From assembly GCA_014843695.1 (NCBI GenBank), contig CM026386.1, positions 15,156,362-15,220,361 on the forward strand: a stretch of 64,000 bases of DNA, written 5' to 3'. This DNA is from Archivesica marissinica. Its lineage: Eukaryota; Mollusca; Bivalvia; Venerida; Vesicomyidae. The translations under genes and the position numbers were made by a program. Below, in pieces: positions 1 to 10,193 of the stretch; within the stretch, counting starts at the first letter, position 1, and each line of letters starts with the position of its first letter. A model generated the notes under the pieces. That model saw only the letters and a program-made list of their open reading frames with translations. It did not search any database and was not told the DNA's origin.

Positions 1-135
1 TGGTAACTCTCCAACTAGTATGTGGTGGAGGAATACCCGGTGCCCCTCTGAGCAGACTTCCAGGCACGGATAGAACCACACGTTCGCTCATATGGGTAAA
101 ACCGGTAGCGACGATAAATAAACGTAAATCACACA
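1..135 (+). mobile_element. SINE 3' body fragment
   Basis: Bases 60-130 are the reverse complement of the block seen at 2690-2735 and 6099-6145 (shared core ccggtagcgacgataaa and the neighbouring catatg...cgctc). It is the tail part of a SINE, cut by the window edge or 5'-truncated. The remainder to about 335 is AT-rich with no gene. Confidence 0.55.
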
Positions 136-597
136 ATAATAATATGATCGAATGCATATATTTACAAATATCAAATTATCATTCGACACTAGTACTGTTG
201 AGACAACACTACCTACGAAATAACGTGCCCCCATGTCCAGTGTGACAGTCGTTCGTTACTTGCATCCACTCTATATGCTTTCAGTTATCGGCGCCCCCTG
301 GTTTTAAAATCGGTAGCTGTGTCCAAACGTATACAATTTATTTTGTGTTTTCAAGGATAGTGCAATATACAGAAAACGCTCCAATACCAGAAGCATTGCT
401 GGTTCTTTCACATGTCTGGTGTATAGCACCGATACATGAAACATCGATCTATAGTCCAATCTACGCTCCAAGTACAGAAGCATTGCCGGTTCTTCCACAT
501 GTCTGGTGTATAGCACCGATACATGATACATCGATCTATAGTCCAATATACGCTCCAAGTCCAGACGCATTGCTGGTTCTTTCACACGTCTGGTGTT

Positions 598-2334
598 CTC
601 ACTTTCCCCACTTTATAGATTCCAGGTAAAGAAGTAGGGATTTTGTAAGTGGGGAAAGTGAGACGTCTTTGTTATGGTTAACAATGGACTTAATTGGTGA
701 TAATTGACCAAATTTGGTATTCTGTACTGCGAAAAGTTTGTAACCACAAATTGAATGGTGTTTTAAATTGATAAAAGTAACATAGGATTGTGTTTTAATA
801 AACTTTTATTACATACATTTGACCAATAAAGAGGATACACATGCTTATTGTTTTGTGTTCCTTCACCATATATTATTTAATAAGCACATTTAGCGACTTA
901 GTAGCACATATAAATGTCACATTTATTTTCATGGAGAAATAATGAGTGTTCAGCAGACAAAATCCTCAAATTGTTGGTCATACACAATATTGTTCATGGT
1001 CCTAGCTTGGTGAGATGTGATGCTGCGTCGGCGTACTCCATGACATCTACTTCCCCAGACTCGAGCCTCTGCTTCAGGTGGCCCAATCTCTCCTCGATGA
1101 CCCGGTACAGCCGCTTCTTTGGTCGCCGCTTTTTCTGGAATAGTTCCATGACTTTGTAGACGTTGGGGTGCGGGTGGGTGAGAAGTCCGTTGACCTTGTT
1201 GTGCCAACCTTCAACATGATTTGTAGTACGTGGCCCATCGTTGTCGTAGTGGTTCCACATCGGCATGTCACCTTCTACCCATTGCTCAGTGACATAGTCT
1301 TTGAACCTGACAACAGGCGTTGAGTCATCGTCGTTGCTTTCCAGGGCATGGAACTAAACATCCTCCACCAATGGCATCGGTACAAGTGGCAACACACCGG
1401 CTCTACGAGCTAACGTGCGGAAGGCATCATTATCGCGAAACTCAGTCGCAAGTCCACACGCTTGAACTTTTCTCCACACGCACTGTGAGTAGTGAAAGTA
1501 ACACCCTTTCAAAGTTTACCTTAGTTGGAATATCATCCTTTAAGTTGATTTTCGCCGTACAATCTTTGTTCACGCACTTCCAATAGCTACGATCTCCCTT
1601 GTTATTCTTCAGGCTGAACAAGTAATCGTTGTGTATCAGGGTCTGACTGCCACGAATATTTTCTATAAAGCGAACTCCAACCTGTGCGTTTGCCATTTTG
1701 AATGTGTGATGTAGTTGAATGTTATGGTTATATTTATATGCTTTAAGTCATGGTATGATTATTACATTGTTTGACTTCATTAAGTGAACAATTGTCATCT
1801 TCAAACACATTTTTGTGTTAATTAATTGGTATCTTTAACTGACTACATATTAATCAGATCACTTTAAGTGTCTTTAACTGTCTCTAATCAGCTAGCTAAC
1901 ATATTAGAAAACAACAACAACAACAATAATTTATTGCATAAAACATAGTCATATGCTTATAGCAAATACACAATATATATGAGTAGACAGTCATGGATTT
2001 TCAGAGAAGTGCTTAACAAATACAAATAATTTTAAATGTGTAATGAAGTTACTTTCTTAGTAAATTTGCAGCAAAGTAAATACATGTGGACAGTTTTAAT
2101 AATAATTCTTTTGATTCGGCTGTTAAAAGGTTTGTCAATTTTTGTAACGTAGGCCAGGTATAGTAATATCTTTTAAAATACTTATGTCTTAAGTCAGTAT
2201 ATTAACAAACGTGGTTCAGTTATTTCAGTTTCACAGTATACCTTACTTACAGGTAAATGAAAGGTGTGAACATTGAAAGTGGGGAAAGTGAGACAGTCTG
2301 CACTGGCCAAAAATCAAAAAGTGGGGAAAGTGAG
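598..2334 (-). mobile_element. Internally deleted MULE-type DNA transposon
   Basis: Both ends carry the same 16-base terminal inverted repeat: ctcactttccccactt at 598-613 and its complement at 2319-2334. A second complement copy lies just inside each end (647-662 and 2278-2293). Sequence on both sides continues one SINE copy, which supports these borders. No clean target-site duplication is visible. The minus strand inside encodes a FLYWCH domain and the C-terminal part of a Mutator-like transposase. The element is about 1.74 kb. Confidence 0.7.
994..1696 (-). pseudogene. FLYWCH plus MULE transposase relic, catalytic core deleted
   Basis: Read on the minus strand. Residues 1-60 from the ATG at 1696 form a FLYWCH-type zinc finger: a hydrophobic start, then DYLF, YWKC, and C-T-A-K-I. 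These domains usually sit at the N-terminus of animal Mutator-like transposases and bind DNA. After about 1455 the sequence jumps to another frame that encodes the transposase C-terminal part: AFRTLARRAGVLPLVP, then an in-frame TAG, FHALES, RFKDYVTEQW, the characteristic RTTNHVEGWHNKVN, and a Lys/Arg-rich helix ending HLTKLGP-stop at 994. The DDE catalytic centre expected between these parts is absent. With a stop, a frame change and no core it cannot be an active transposase; it is a deletion derivative. A domesticated FLYWCH gene is unlikely because the frame closes soon after the finger. Confidence 0.7.
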
Positions 2335-2518
2335 ATACAACCGCACCGATACATGAAACATCGATCTATAGTCCAATCTGAAAGACTGTTCATATTATTA
2401 GGGTCAGACAATGGACCGAACCTGCGATCCCTGGATTCGCAGTCCAACTTGTTAACCATTGGACCAATGACTCGCCTGCCGATAGTATTCCATTATATAC
2501 ATATATACACTTCAATTT

Positions 2519-2680
2519 GATACCAAGCAAACGCGTGGCCGAGCCGTTACGGTCATTGACTTCAAATACCGTGCCCATCATCGCTGCATGTTCGAATCAC
2601 ACTGGGAGTGTCGAATTATTTCATATGAGAAAACAACCCAGCTGGCTTTCGGAAGATCGGTGGTTCTATCCGTGTGGGGT
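2519..2680 (+). mobile_element. SINE with tRNA-Leu/Ser-like head
   Basis: The stretch gtggccgagccgttacgg...catgttcgaatcacactggg resembles the A and B boxes of a class-II (Leu/Ser) tRNA. It is followed by a non-tRNA body (cagctggctttcggaagatc, ggtggttctatccgtg). The body runs into the family-C tail at 2680, so this is a mosaic or a nested insertion. Confidence 0.55.
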
Positions 2681-2967
2681 TTTTTTACGTTTCTTTATCG
2701 TCGCTACCGGTTGCCCATATGAGCGACGCCTCCCGAAGAGATTAGTCATTTTAGATTTTTGGAGGATAGTGCAATGATACAGAGAGAGACCCATTCCAGA
2801 GTATCCTCTGGTTCTTTTACGTGCAAGGTGTAAACCACCGACACGAGATCTCGGTTTAATAACGTCCCATCTGAAAGACTGTTAATTTTATTAGGGTCAG
2901 ACGGGGGGATCGAACCTGCGATCCTTGGATTACCAGTCCAGCGTGTTACAACTGGACTACAGATCCG
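2680..2967 (-). mobile_element. tRNA-derived SINE (family C)
   Basis: On the minus strand a tRNA-like head (ggatctgtagtccagttg, B box ggttcgatcc) is followed by a body with gtgtcggtgg, acgtaaaagaaccagag and a tail ending ccggtagcgacgataaagaa. Related copies lie at 336-2470, 6099-6337 and, as a fragment, 55522-55686. Confidence 0.7.
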
Positions 2968-3075
2968 TTTGTAATGCTGTTTGATATGTAATCCTACTTA
3001 TATACTTACATAGACGAATACTATAACAGTTTATCTACCAATAATGGCCAGAAATCACGGTTCGTCTACTTGCAG

Positions 3076-3248
3076 GTGCGTGTCGAGTTGTATGACGACG
3101 GCGATGAGGTAGCAGAGTTTGTGTTTGAAGGCGGTATATCTCAAAATTTGACGAGTTTCTTCAATCCCAGAAATCTCCGCCAGTCAACTTATATTGATAT
3201 ACCAGTAGACGGGACACCGTTTCCGGGAGATGACTTTAGTTTTGACGG
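3076..3248 (+). CDS. Gene 1, coding exon (antepenultimate or earlier)
   Basis: A 173-base exon between acceptor tctacttgcag and donor GTGAGT (3249). It is read from phase 0 and ends with two bases of a split Gly codon. It encodes 57 residues starting VRVELYDDGDEVAEFVFEG and ending DDFSFDG. The frame joins exactly to the exon at 7622, and that one to 9249. The pattern (VxVELxD...xFxFxG...FF...FSxDG) reminds me of an extracellular domain found in uncharacterised secreted molluscan proteins, but I cannot give a family name. No start codon, signal peptide or earlier exon is visible in 1-3075, so the gene begins upstream of the window. What is seen: the open exon, splice sites and phase. What is inferred: secretion and family. 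Confidence 0.75.
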
Positions 3249-3259
3249 GTGAGTGCGAA

Positions 3260-4010
3260 CTTCCGTGTTATAATATGGGTTATCCGGTAGTAACGTACCG
3301 TATGCTACGGTAAATAGTTCGCAAGCGGACGAGCTAGCATGCAGCTATTGTATAGCAGTTGTCTGTTGGTTTGTATTGAACCATGCACGGCCATCTTTTA
3401 AATATAAAGTGTGCAGTTGTGGGCGGAGACAAGCTGGCTCACATTTGATGTAGGAAGACGAACGGGCTGAATTATATTTGCTATCATTAGACAACGGGTA
3501 TTACTTGTATCTGAAATTGCCATACGACAAGTAGAGTTTGAAAGATTTGTTGAGTCAAATCTGACGTCGTAAGACAACGGGTTGAAATCGATGTCGTAGT
3601 ACAAGGGGATACACGACTTGATATCGTAAGGTTTTGAAAACGGACTCAAAAGGCACGTGTGGTCGTATTATGAGTGCGTAGTAAAACTATGTCGTATTTA
3701 ATTTGTTAAATGTCGGTACGTCGTATTTGAGGTCGTAAGACAACGGGGTGTATTCGTAGTTCGTACCAGAAATATATCATATTTGCAGTTGTAATGTCGC
3801 ATTTAAGCCGAAATACAAACAATGTAATATTTGACGTTGTACGTTGATTCGTATTTGAGTGCGAATACAAGCGGGTCGTATTTGAGTTCGCAAGAAAAGT
3901 AATGTCGAATTTGAGGTCGTAGCTGCAACAGTAAACCACATTATTTAGCAACATCGAATTGCCTAAGGTTGCATGGTAATTTCGCCTCCATAAATTCCCT
4001 AGCAAGTTAA
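3260..4010. other. Intronic sequence with degenerate GTCGTA/ACGGG motifs
   Basis: First part of the intron between 3249 and 7621. Short motifs such as gtcgta, agacaacggg and gtatttga recur irregularly, which suggests an old, decayed minisatellite. No exon or RNA gene was seen. Confidence 0.4.
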
Positions 4011-4015
4011 CAGGT

Positions 4016-4076
4016 GATAATACCCCCTGTACTATAATAATTATACTATAGTACTATAGTACACGGGGGTATTATC
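4016..4076. repeat. Short perfect-stem hairpin
   Basis: The arms gataataccccc and gggggtattatc are inverted complements, and the ctatagtac-rich middle extends the pairing. The 61-bp palindrome sits 8 bp from a MITE and may be a tiny MITE itself. Confidence 0.6.
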
Positions 4077-4083
4077 ATAAATA

Positions 4084-4260
4084 CAGTCAAACATGTGTTA
4101 GAGGTCACCTCCATTAAGCAGCCAACCTGTATTAAGCAGCCAATTTCCAGATTCCCAATCGGTAGTTTTATTATATATTTGACCTCTATTAAGCAGCCAC
4201 CTATGCTAAGCAGCCACTTTCTCTGACTCCCTTGGCTGGCTGCTAAGACAGGTTTGACTG
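4084..4260. mobile_element. MITE with CAGTCAAAC termini
   Basis: The left end cagtcaaacatgtgttag is matched by the complement of the right end, ctaagacaggtttgactg. The flanks are TA and TG, compatible with a decayed TA target duplication. The interior has short tandem pieces containing aagcagcca. About 177 bp and non-coding. Confidence 0.65.
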
Positions 4261-5458
4261 TGTGTGTATTATTTGTATATTAGACACATTCATGTTGGTG
4301 TACGGTCATTTCGATGCCAACATTCCATTTGTGTAGATATATGGGGGAAATCTCCTCAGGTGGGGGGGGGGGGTCCGGAGGGTTATGTTCTCCTTTTGTG
4401 TGGCCTAGGTCCACGCAGAGTGCCTGTGGTCATGGTAGGATTGCCATTATGTTATCTATAAAAACTGTAGAGTGGTGGAACCTATGCTCGGCGTATTCCT
4501 ATGCTCGGCGTATTTTCCATTTCCATCCGTATTTAAAATATTGATATAGTTCTAGGCTAATTTTGCCGACAGAGCTGAAGCATGGTTCAATAGCATTCCG
4601 TTACGTGTATCGGTAGGCTAATGCAACGGTCACGTGACTGGTCCAGCATACGAATATAAACAAGCAAATCATTGGGAGAATATTTCCACCGAAACTGTTA
4701 CGGTGTATGAGCAATTCGGATAGCTATCCGAATTTAAAAGATCTACACCTAACCCGAAAAATAGTTTCTATACCATTTCTGAATAAGACCAATAAGTGTT
4801 TTTATTCAATGATGTACTATATCAAAATAAGATATTCAACAAAGTATGGTGGATAAATAAAAAATAACAAGTACGCCGTGCATAGGTGCCCTGAAGTCTT
4901 CAGTTCCCCATATAAACGGGTGCTGACCGACAGCGTTGCAATATCTGTATTGAGCACCAAGGTCACGTGATGAAGCTAAAACTGTCAACACGAGTGTTTT
5001 GAAAGTTGTTTTCACGACTTAGGAAAATAATAATATACGGCAAGTGCAATTAACATTTTATACTGGTCATTATATGTGGGATTTACGCCGAGCTTAGGTT
5101 CCACCACTCTACTGCTGGATGTATAGTTCAAAATATACACCCATATGACAACACTGATTCACAGAATGACTGACAAGAGTAAAGACATGAACTATGGCTA
5201 CAATTATTCACAGAATGACTGACAAGAGTAAAAACATGAACTATGACAACTGATGAGTATACAGTCTCGTAAATGTCATTAATTCTGCGGGTTTTTGTTT
5301 CGCTTGTTTATTCATTTATTGTATTACAAGTGTATTCAGTTGACGCTAATTAAATAAACACACTAAATAATCTTTAGTCACCGACAATTAATATACCTTC
5401 ACAGATTATTGTCGCAACGCCACAGCGGTCTGAAGCACAGGAACCGCCCACAAGGTGT
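4261..5458. other. Intronic stretch, no gene seen
   Basis: AT-rich intron sequence. It includes a G-run near 4361, a short tandem duplication (tatgctcggcgtattc, twice near 4482-4512) and a 49-bp tandem duplication starting at 5158 and 5207 (ttcacagaatgactgacaag). No coding potential was found. Confidence 0.4.
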
Positions 5459-5686
5459 TTAGTTTATACAAATGTATTTGAGCTCGATTGTGAAACAAGT
5501 TCTTATAACTTATATTAATCATGCTCGAGACCTCATTCCTGGTGGAATCCATCGCCATGAGGGAGCTAGAGAGAAGGGGCAATGTAGAATTTAAATGCTT
5601 TGCCTAAGGGTACAATCGTAACGGCTCCAGCGGGGCTCGAACTCAGGGCCTTTCGCACCTGAAGCGAACGCGCTATCACGACTTCC
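5459..5686 (-). mobile_element. tRNA-derived SINE (family A)
   Basis: On the minus strand it begins ggaagtcgtgatagcg (A-box-like tagcgcgttcgctt...) with B box gagttcgagcccc. The body has aaggcatttaaatt and ggaatgaggtctcgag, and the tail ends aatttgtataaact. Close copies lie at 7012-7246 and 46211-46445. Confidence 0.75.
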
Positions 5687-6098
5687 CCAATTTGTTTAAG
5701 TGGCCTTATTCTGATATATGTATAATATACGTGTTTTAAAAGGACGTGTATACATACCTCCTTCGTCAATTGATGAGAGAGAAACATATTAAATCAAACA
5801 CATGTTTAACGAACTGTATGCATGCACGTCGTGTGAAGTATGCCATTCCTAAGAAATACCCTTGGTCCGATCATTAATTGTCTTTCCTGCTTAATTTCGC
5901 CCTCCAACTTCAGAAACATCACAGATAACAACAATTATTCAATATCGACGTCACTGAACATTCAATACTTCCGTTGTTTATTTCACACAGACGCGATTCA
6001 ATTCTACTTTCGATTAGTTAGTCAAACAGTAGGTTATCTGTGATATATCTGATACCGGGTAGTCTGAAGTTGCAGTAGTAATCTGCATACACCCCGTG

Positions 6099-6337
6099 TG
6101 ATTTACGCTTATTTATCGTCGCTACCGGTTGCCCATATGAGCGACGCCTCCTGAAGAGATTAGTCATTTTAGATGTTTGGAGGATAGTGCAATGATACAG
6201 ACAGTGACCCATTCCTGAGTCTCCTCTGGTTCTTTTACGTGCACGTTGTAAAGCACCGACACGAGACCTAGGTTTAAAGTCTCATCTGAAAGACTGTTAG
6301 TTTTATTAGTGTCAGACGGGGGATCGAACCAGCCAGC
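6099..6337 (-). mobile_element. tRNA-derived SINE (family C), head truncated
   Basis: Nearly the same as 2680-2920: tail block tttatcgtcgctaccggttg, aggatagtgcaatgatacag, ttcttttacgtgcacgttg and tgtcagacgggggatcgaac. The tRNA head is cut after the B box. Confidence 0.7.
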
Positions 6338-6420
6338 CATGAATATCTGGAAACGAGGGTAAGCACGGATTGGTTAATTCAATACTGCATAGAGAGATCG
6401 ACCAATCGTATTCCAGACTT

Positions 6421-6475
6421 CCTTCTACGTAACATGGGGATTCCCTACGTAACATGGGAATTCCCTACGTAACTA
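6421..6475. repeat. Minisatellite, three copies of about 19-20 bp
   Basis: ctacgtaacatggg(g/a)attcc occurs three times in tandem, the last copy truncated. It lies in the gene 1 intron. 5687-6098 and 6476-7011 hold no recognisable gene. Confidence 0.6.
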
Positions 6476-7011
6476 GATTGCAAATGGCCGATGATTTAAA
6501 ATGGTATTCTTATAGTGGCAGTTTTACTAGCCATTCTCCAGGGCTCCAAGTATCGAGAAATGAATTATCTGCAACAATAAATCATCCATGATAGCTCTCT
6601 TTGACCATTACGGCAACAACATATTATATATTTTGCTGGCTACTTTCTTCATTATCCTAATTTTTTAGTATTCATGAAATTAATTAAATTATTTGTACAA
6701 ATCTTGTATTCAGCCATTTTGTTAGTTACATTGTAGTATATTGGGGATGACAGTAACTAATGTTGTTAAAACGTGTGGCCCAACCCATTTGCTTCAACAT
6801 ATATTGACAATCCTTGTACAAACAATGCCACGAATCGTATATTATGCTTACTTCATTTGTCTTGTATTGTACATTTTATATATAGAATGAATGCAATACA
6901 ATATGATTACACTAAACATAAAGTGATACCAAATGGAAGCTCGTTTATTTCTAAAAAGCTAATGTTGTTACCTAGACAGTATTATGCGAGCTGTTTAGGA
7001 AGTCGTTGAAT

Positions 7012-7246
7012 GGAAGTCGTGATAGCGCAGTGGATGCGCGTTCGCTTCAGGTGCGAAAGATCCGGAGTTCGAGCCCCACTGGAGCCGTTACGATTGTGCC
7101 ATTAGGCAAGGCATTTAAATTCCACATCGCCTCTTCTCTCTCCTTCGTGGCGATGGCTTCCATCAGGAATGAGGTCTCGAGAGTGATTAATATAAGTTGA
7201 AAGAACTTGTTTCGCAATCGAGCTAAAATAAATTTGTATAAACTAA
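7012..7246 (+). mobile_element. tRNA-derived SINE (family A)
   Basis: Starts ggaagtcgtgatagcgcag, with B box gagttcgagccccact, core ttaggcaaggcatttaaatt and tail ctaaaataaatttgtataaa. This is full length compared with the other two copies. Short open frames across it come from the SINE sequence and are not a gene. Confidence 0.75.
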
Positions 7247-7379
7247 CTTGTATGTATGCGATACATTGTCAACATAATATCTGTTTAGTAGATGTGATGT
7301 TCAAGCTGTATAAGAAACAAGCCAGAATCATTTGTATCAGAAAATCGGTCGTTGCAAATAGGTGCATGACATGCGGTTA

Positions 7380-7437
7380 ATATGTTCCCCGTGTGTTCCC
7401 TGTTCCCCGTGTGTTCCCCGTGTGTTCCCCGTGTTCA
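7380..7437. repeat. Minisatellite of gttccccgtgt units
   Basis: About five imperfect tandem units of gttccc(cgtgt), C-rich on the plus strand and G-rich on the minus. Intronic, 185 bases before the next exon. Confidence 0.6.
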
Positions 7438-7621
7438 CATATGCATTCGGCTCTATCGGTTTGGTGGTCATTATTCGCGAGGTGGTCTTGACTGCGGGTT
7501 TGAGTTTGTATAAGATGCTTAGCCTACACAACGCAGGAACGGATGTACTAAATTCCATAAATGATATATAAGGCCTTGTAGATATCAGTCAGAAATTGAC
7601 TTGCACATTTTTGATTTTCAG

Positions 7622-7815
7622 TGATGACGATTCCCGACACTGGACTGTCAGTTCCCGACATAGAGGTGACTGCCGACACGACGAGGGCTGGATACAGGTC
7701 ATTGACAAACCGAAACCTGGTCGTGACCGATGTGTATGCGGATACGAGAACGTAGCTAAATTCCCTACTATCATGTATGCTAAAGGAAACAGAAAAGCTA
7801 AATGGAGTGATCAGC
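7622..7815 (+). CDS. Gene 1, coding exon (penultimate)
   Basis: A 194-base exon between acceptor ttgattttcag (ending 7621) and donor GTACGT (7816). One base completes the Gly codon left open at 3248, and one base is carried to the exon at 9249. It encodes DDDSRHWTVSSRHRGDC, then DEGWIQVID, CVCGYENVAKFPTIMYAKG and KAKWSDQ. Cysteines lie in GDC and CVC. The R-H/F-x-V...GDC...D-x-GW-x-x-V-I-D core followed by FPTIMYAKG...W matches my memory of a domain in uncharacterised secreted molluscan proteins, where a Trp and an A-D motif follow. This is unverified. Codon use and splice sites look normal. Confidence 0.78.
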
Positions 7816-8053
7816 GTACGTTTCAACACAAGACTTTGAAGAGTTGAATTTTATCAATTTACAGATTCTTGATATGTTGTGTTTAATTATGAAAATAAGT
7901 TGTTTTTGTCTAACTTGGGACTTTATGTTGCTCTATTTTCTATAGAGACTTCAATTGCCCATGTGTCCAACACTAGGCCTATATCTAACGTTGTAAAATG
8001 TTGCTTCACAATCAAAGTAAAACAAATGTGTATAAACTAATCAAATTAAACCA

Positions 8054-8150
8054 GGCTGTCCGATTAGCGCAGTGGCTAGCATGCTCGCTTCTCACCAATG
8101 AAACAAGGGGTTCATCCCGGTTTCCTCCCACAAAACTAACCAAAAGGAAG
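8054..8150 (+). mobile_element. tRNA-derived SINE (family B), internally deleted
   Basis: ggctgtccgattagcgcagt begins a tRNA-like head. B-box-like gggttcatcccgg follows, then the sequence jumps to the body motif ggtttcctcccaca. Compare the longer copies at 9755-9988 and 55284-55521. Confidence 0.6.
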
Positions 8151-8657
8151 CGTGGTGACAGCGTTTAGGTTGGTTTATTTATTTTGGGTCAACATCTACA
8201 AACCTTAGAAGTCTTTCATCGTTTTACACACGTGTTCTGGTTTTAATCATTTTCAGCCAATCAGCCGAACTATTGTCCGTAAGTAATACACTCTCGTGGT
8301 TAATGTATACACATACAACAACACTATTTAAAACATGGCTTAATTATCTAAGAGCAAGATTTAAATGTATTTTTAGAATACATTAAATTAGACTATTTTT
8401 GTTAGATTGTTCAGCATCAGGTCTAAATAATACACACCAAACGAAATTAAGATCTTGCATTACATTATATTAGCAAAATAATTAAACTTTGAAAGATTTA
8501 CTACAATCGTTTTAGTTTAAGCATATTTTATTCGGATCAAATACATATATACATATATAAACACAATTTGTATACATTGGAACCGATATGGGTCGAGAAA
8601 CAAGCTTAAAGCTTATATGAATCCCTTCCCATGACAATCGTGTTGAGGTTAATGACA

Positions 8658-8985
8658 TCAATTATTCAACTGTATATCTAGATGGTCCGATGTAAAGCAT
8701 TTATTTGAATGTTTATTTCCAAGTTCTCTGAATTTGGGACATATTAGAAGGACATGGTATTCGTTTTCAATGAAATTGAGATTGCACATTATGCAGAGTC
8801 GTTCGTTTCTAGCTTGGTTCACATATGCCATTCTAAACCAAATTGTGTGGTTCTATAAATGTTGTTCGGTGATTATATTAATATAGGGTTCTAGGTTCAA
8901 ATTATGTTTAAAAAGTATATAATATTCCATACGTCGGGAGTTATCGATCACTGTGCACCCGTTTTGTCGGTACTCAAGCACGCTT
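8658..8985 (-). pseudogene. LINE ORF2 C-terminal fragment
   Basis: The minus-strand frame reads NSRRMEYYILFKHNLNLEPY, then a stop codon, then FRMAYVNQARNERLCIMC, IENEYHVLLICPKFRELG, and ends TGA at 8658. The C-x-x-C followed by (I/E)-E-(N/D)-EYH-x-LL-x-CP motif is the usual C-terminal region of CR1/L2/Jockey-type non-LTR retrotransposon reverse transcriptases. It lies antisense in the last intron of gene 1. One in-frame stop and 5' truncation make it a dead copy. Confidence 0.72.
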
Positions 8986-9248
8986 TGTTTTATTCATGAA
9001 TAGTTAATAGTTATGTTGTATAACAGGTTATACTGGTTGGTCCAGTATATCCACTATTGTCTAGTATTCTATTTAGTTGGTATGCCTAATTGTTACCATT
9101 ATAAGAGATACCTATTTCGGTATAAAATTTAACATATCATGAACTTTAAAAAGGATAGACGTATCGGGTTTATTTACGAGTGATATCAATTATTTTCTTC
9201 ATATACATAATAATTTATTATGTCGATCATATTTGATTGTTATTTCAG

Positions 9249-9403
9249 GTTCTGTGGGTCTTGCGGACATGATGCAGATTTCCGTGAGCCACGTGCCATA
9301 CCCAGTTGTCGCGAAACTACAACCGGTACAACTGCCACAGCGCGCACAGCAACCACAGTTCACCTTGCGGCGAGTTTACAATCCGTTCGAAACAAAGAAA
9401 TAG
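9249..9403 (+). CDS. Gene 1, terminal coding exon
   Basis: Acceptor tatttcag ends at 9248. Two bases complete an Arg codon from the previous exon, and the stop TAG is at 9401-9403. It encodes 51 residues: SVGLADMMQISVSHVP, a Gln/Pro-rich linker, then TLRRVYNPFETKK. The LAD-x-x-x-I-x-V start plausibly completes the beta-rich domain of the two previous exons. The rest is a basic C-terminal tail with no membrane segment or GPI signal, so a secreted product fits. The whole visible gene 1 product is 173 residues. Confidence 0.75.
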
Positions 9404-9458
9404 AAGCGACTGTAATAGTTATCTTCGCATCCTTTCATTTGTAGTACATGTACTTATA

Positions 9459-9464
9459 AATAAA
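9459..9464 (+). terminator. Polyadenylation signal of gene 1
   Basis: A canonical AATAAA hexamer 56 bases after the stop at 9403, with no competing exon between them. Confidence 0.6.
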
Positions 9465-9754
9465 GGAAATAATGAATTAAACCTTGTTTTCTCTTATAGA
9501 CACTTACCCAAATACTCGACAGTGTGCACATTGAAATATTCTAAGTAGCGGATGAATAGAAATAGCGGGAAGGTTTTCTAATGTTGGTTATAACTTGTGG
9601 CCCGACCAATTTGCTATGTTACACACATGTATATATGTGCATCATAATCTGCTAACTCATTTCACATCCGAGTCATGCTCGTATGTAGTATTGTATTGTC
9701 AACGGTATTACACATGCAATAAAATATTGTTGAATTAAATTAGAAATCGTTTAA

Positions 9755-9988
9755 ACTTTATTTATTTTACAACGATTGCGAAACAAGCTTTAACAACTTA
9801 TATTTATCACTCTCGTTGGCGTGGATGAAAGCGGGAATGTGGTCATTCGTGTGGGAGGAAACCGGGGTACCCGGAGAAAACCCACCTGACGACCACCGTA
9901 CCATCTCACATACTTCCTGGTCCGACGGTCGAACCCAGGCTGCATTGGTGAGAAGCGAGCGCGCTAACCACTGCGCTAATCGGACAGC
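9755..9988 (-). mobile_element. tRNA-derived SINE (family B)
   Basis: On the minus strand: gctgtccgattagcgcagtg head, agcctgggttcgacc B box, body with gtgggttttctccgggtacc and ggtttcctcccac, tail gataaatataagttg and a T-rich end. It lies between the end of gene 1 and the satellite; 9465-9754 and 9989-10193 hold nothing recognisable. Confidence 0.75.
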
Positions 9989-10193
9989 TTAAATTAGAAA
10001 TAGTAATTACTGTCTGATATTATAATATTTCTTTCTGAATCTGCAAACAAATGAACATCTTTGTTTTGTGACATTATTATATATACATTACTTCTCTATA
10101 TGGATATTTATTTACAAATCAACACAACAAGCAATGTGTATATCAATAATAATATTAGATTTCCATTACCAGAAAAAAAACTTCATATTGAGA

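Larger units (their letters stand above)
336..2470 (-). mobile_element. tRNA-derived SINE (family C), interrupted by a MULE
   Basis: The left part (336-597) and right part (2335-2470) together make one SINE related to those at 2680-2967 and 6099-6337. Shared landmarks are aggatagtgcaat, a caccgatacatg block, gaaagactgtt and a gggtcagac...cgaacctgcgatcc B-box-like tRNA head. In this copy an internal segment of about 87 bp is repeated 2.5 times (ggttctt at 401, 489 and 575). The SINE is split by the element at 598-2334. Confidence 0.65.

Noticed and set aside
304..629. Short frames on both strands with internal repeats at 304-629
   Set aside because: Explained by the 87-bp tandem inside a SINE; no domain.
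7012..7100. Functional tRNA genes at the A/B-box-like sequences (also at 46211, 55284, 2900 and 51310)
   Set aside because: The heads are part of repeated SINEs with bodies and tails. Acceptor stems do not close well and copies are degenerate.
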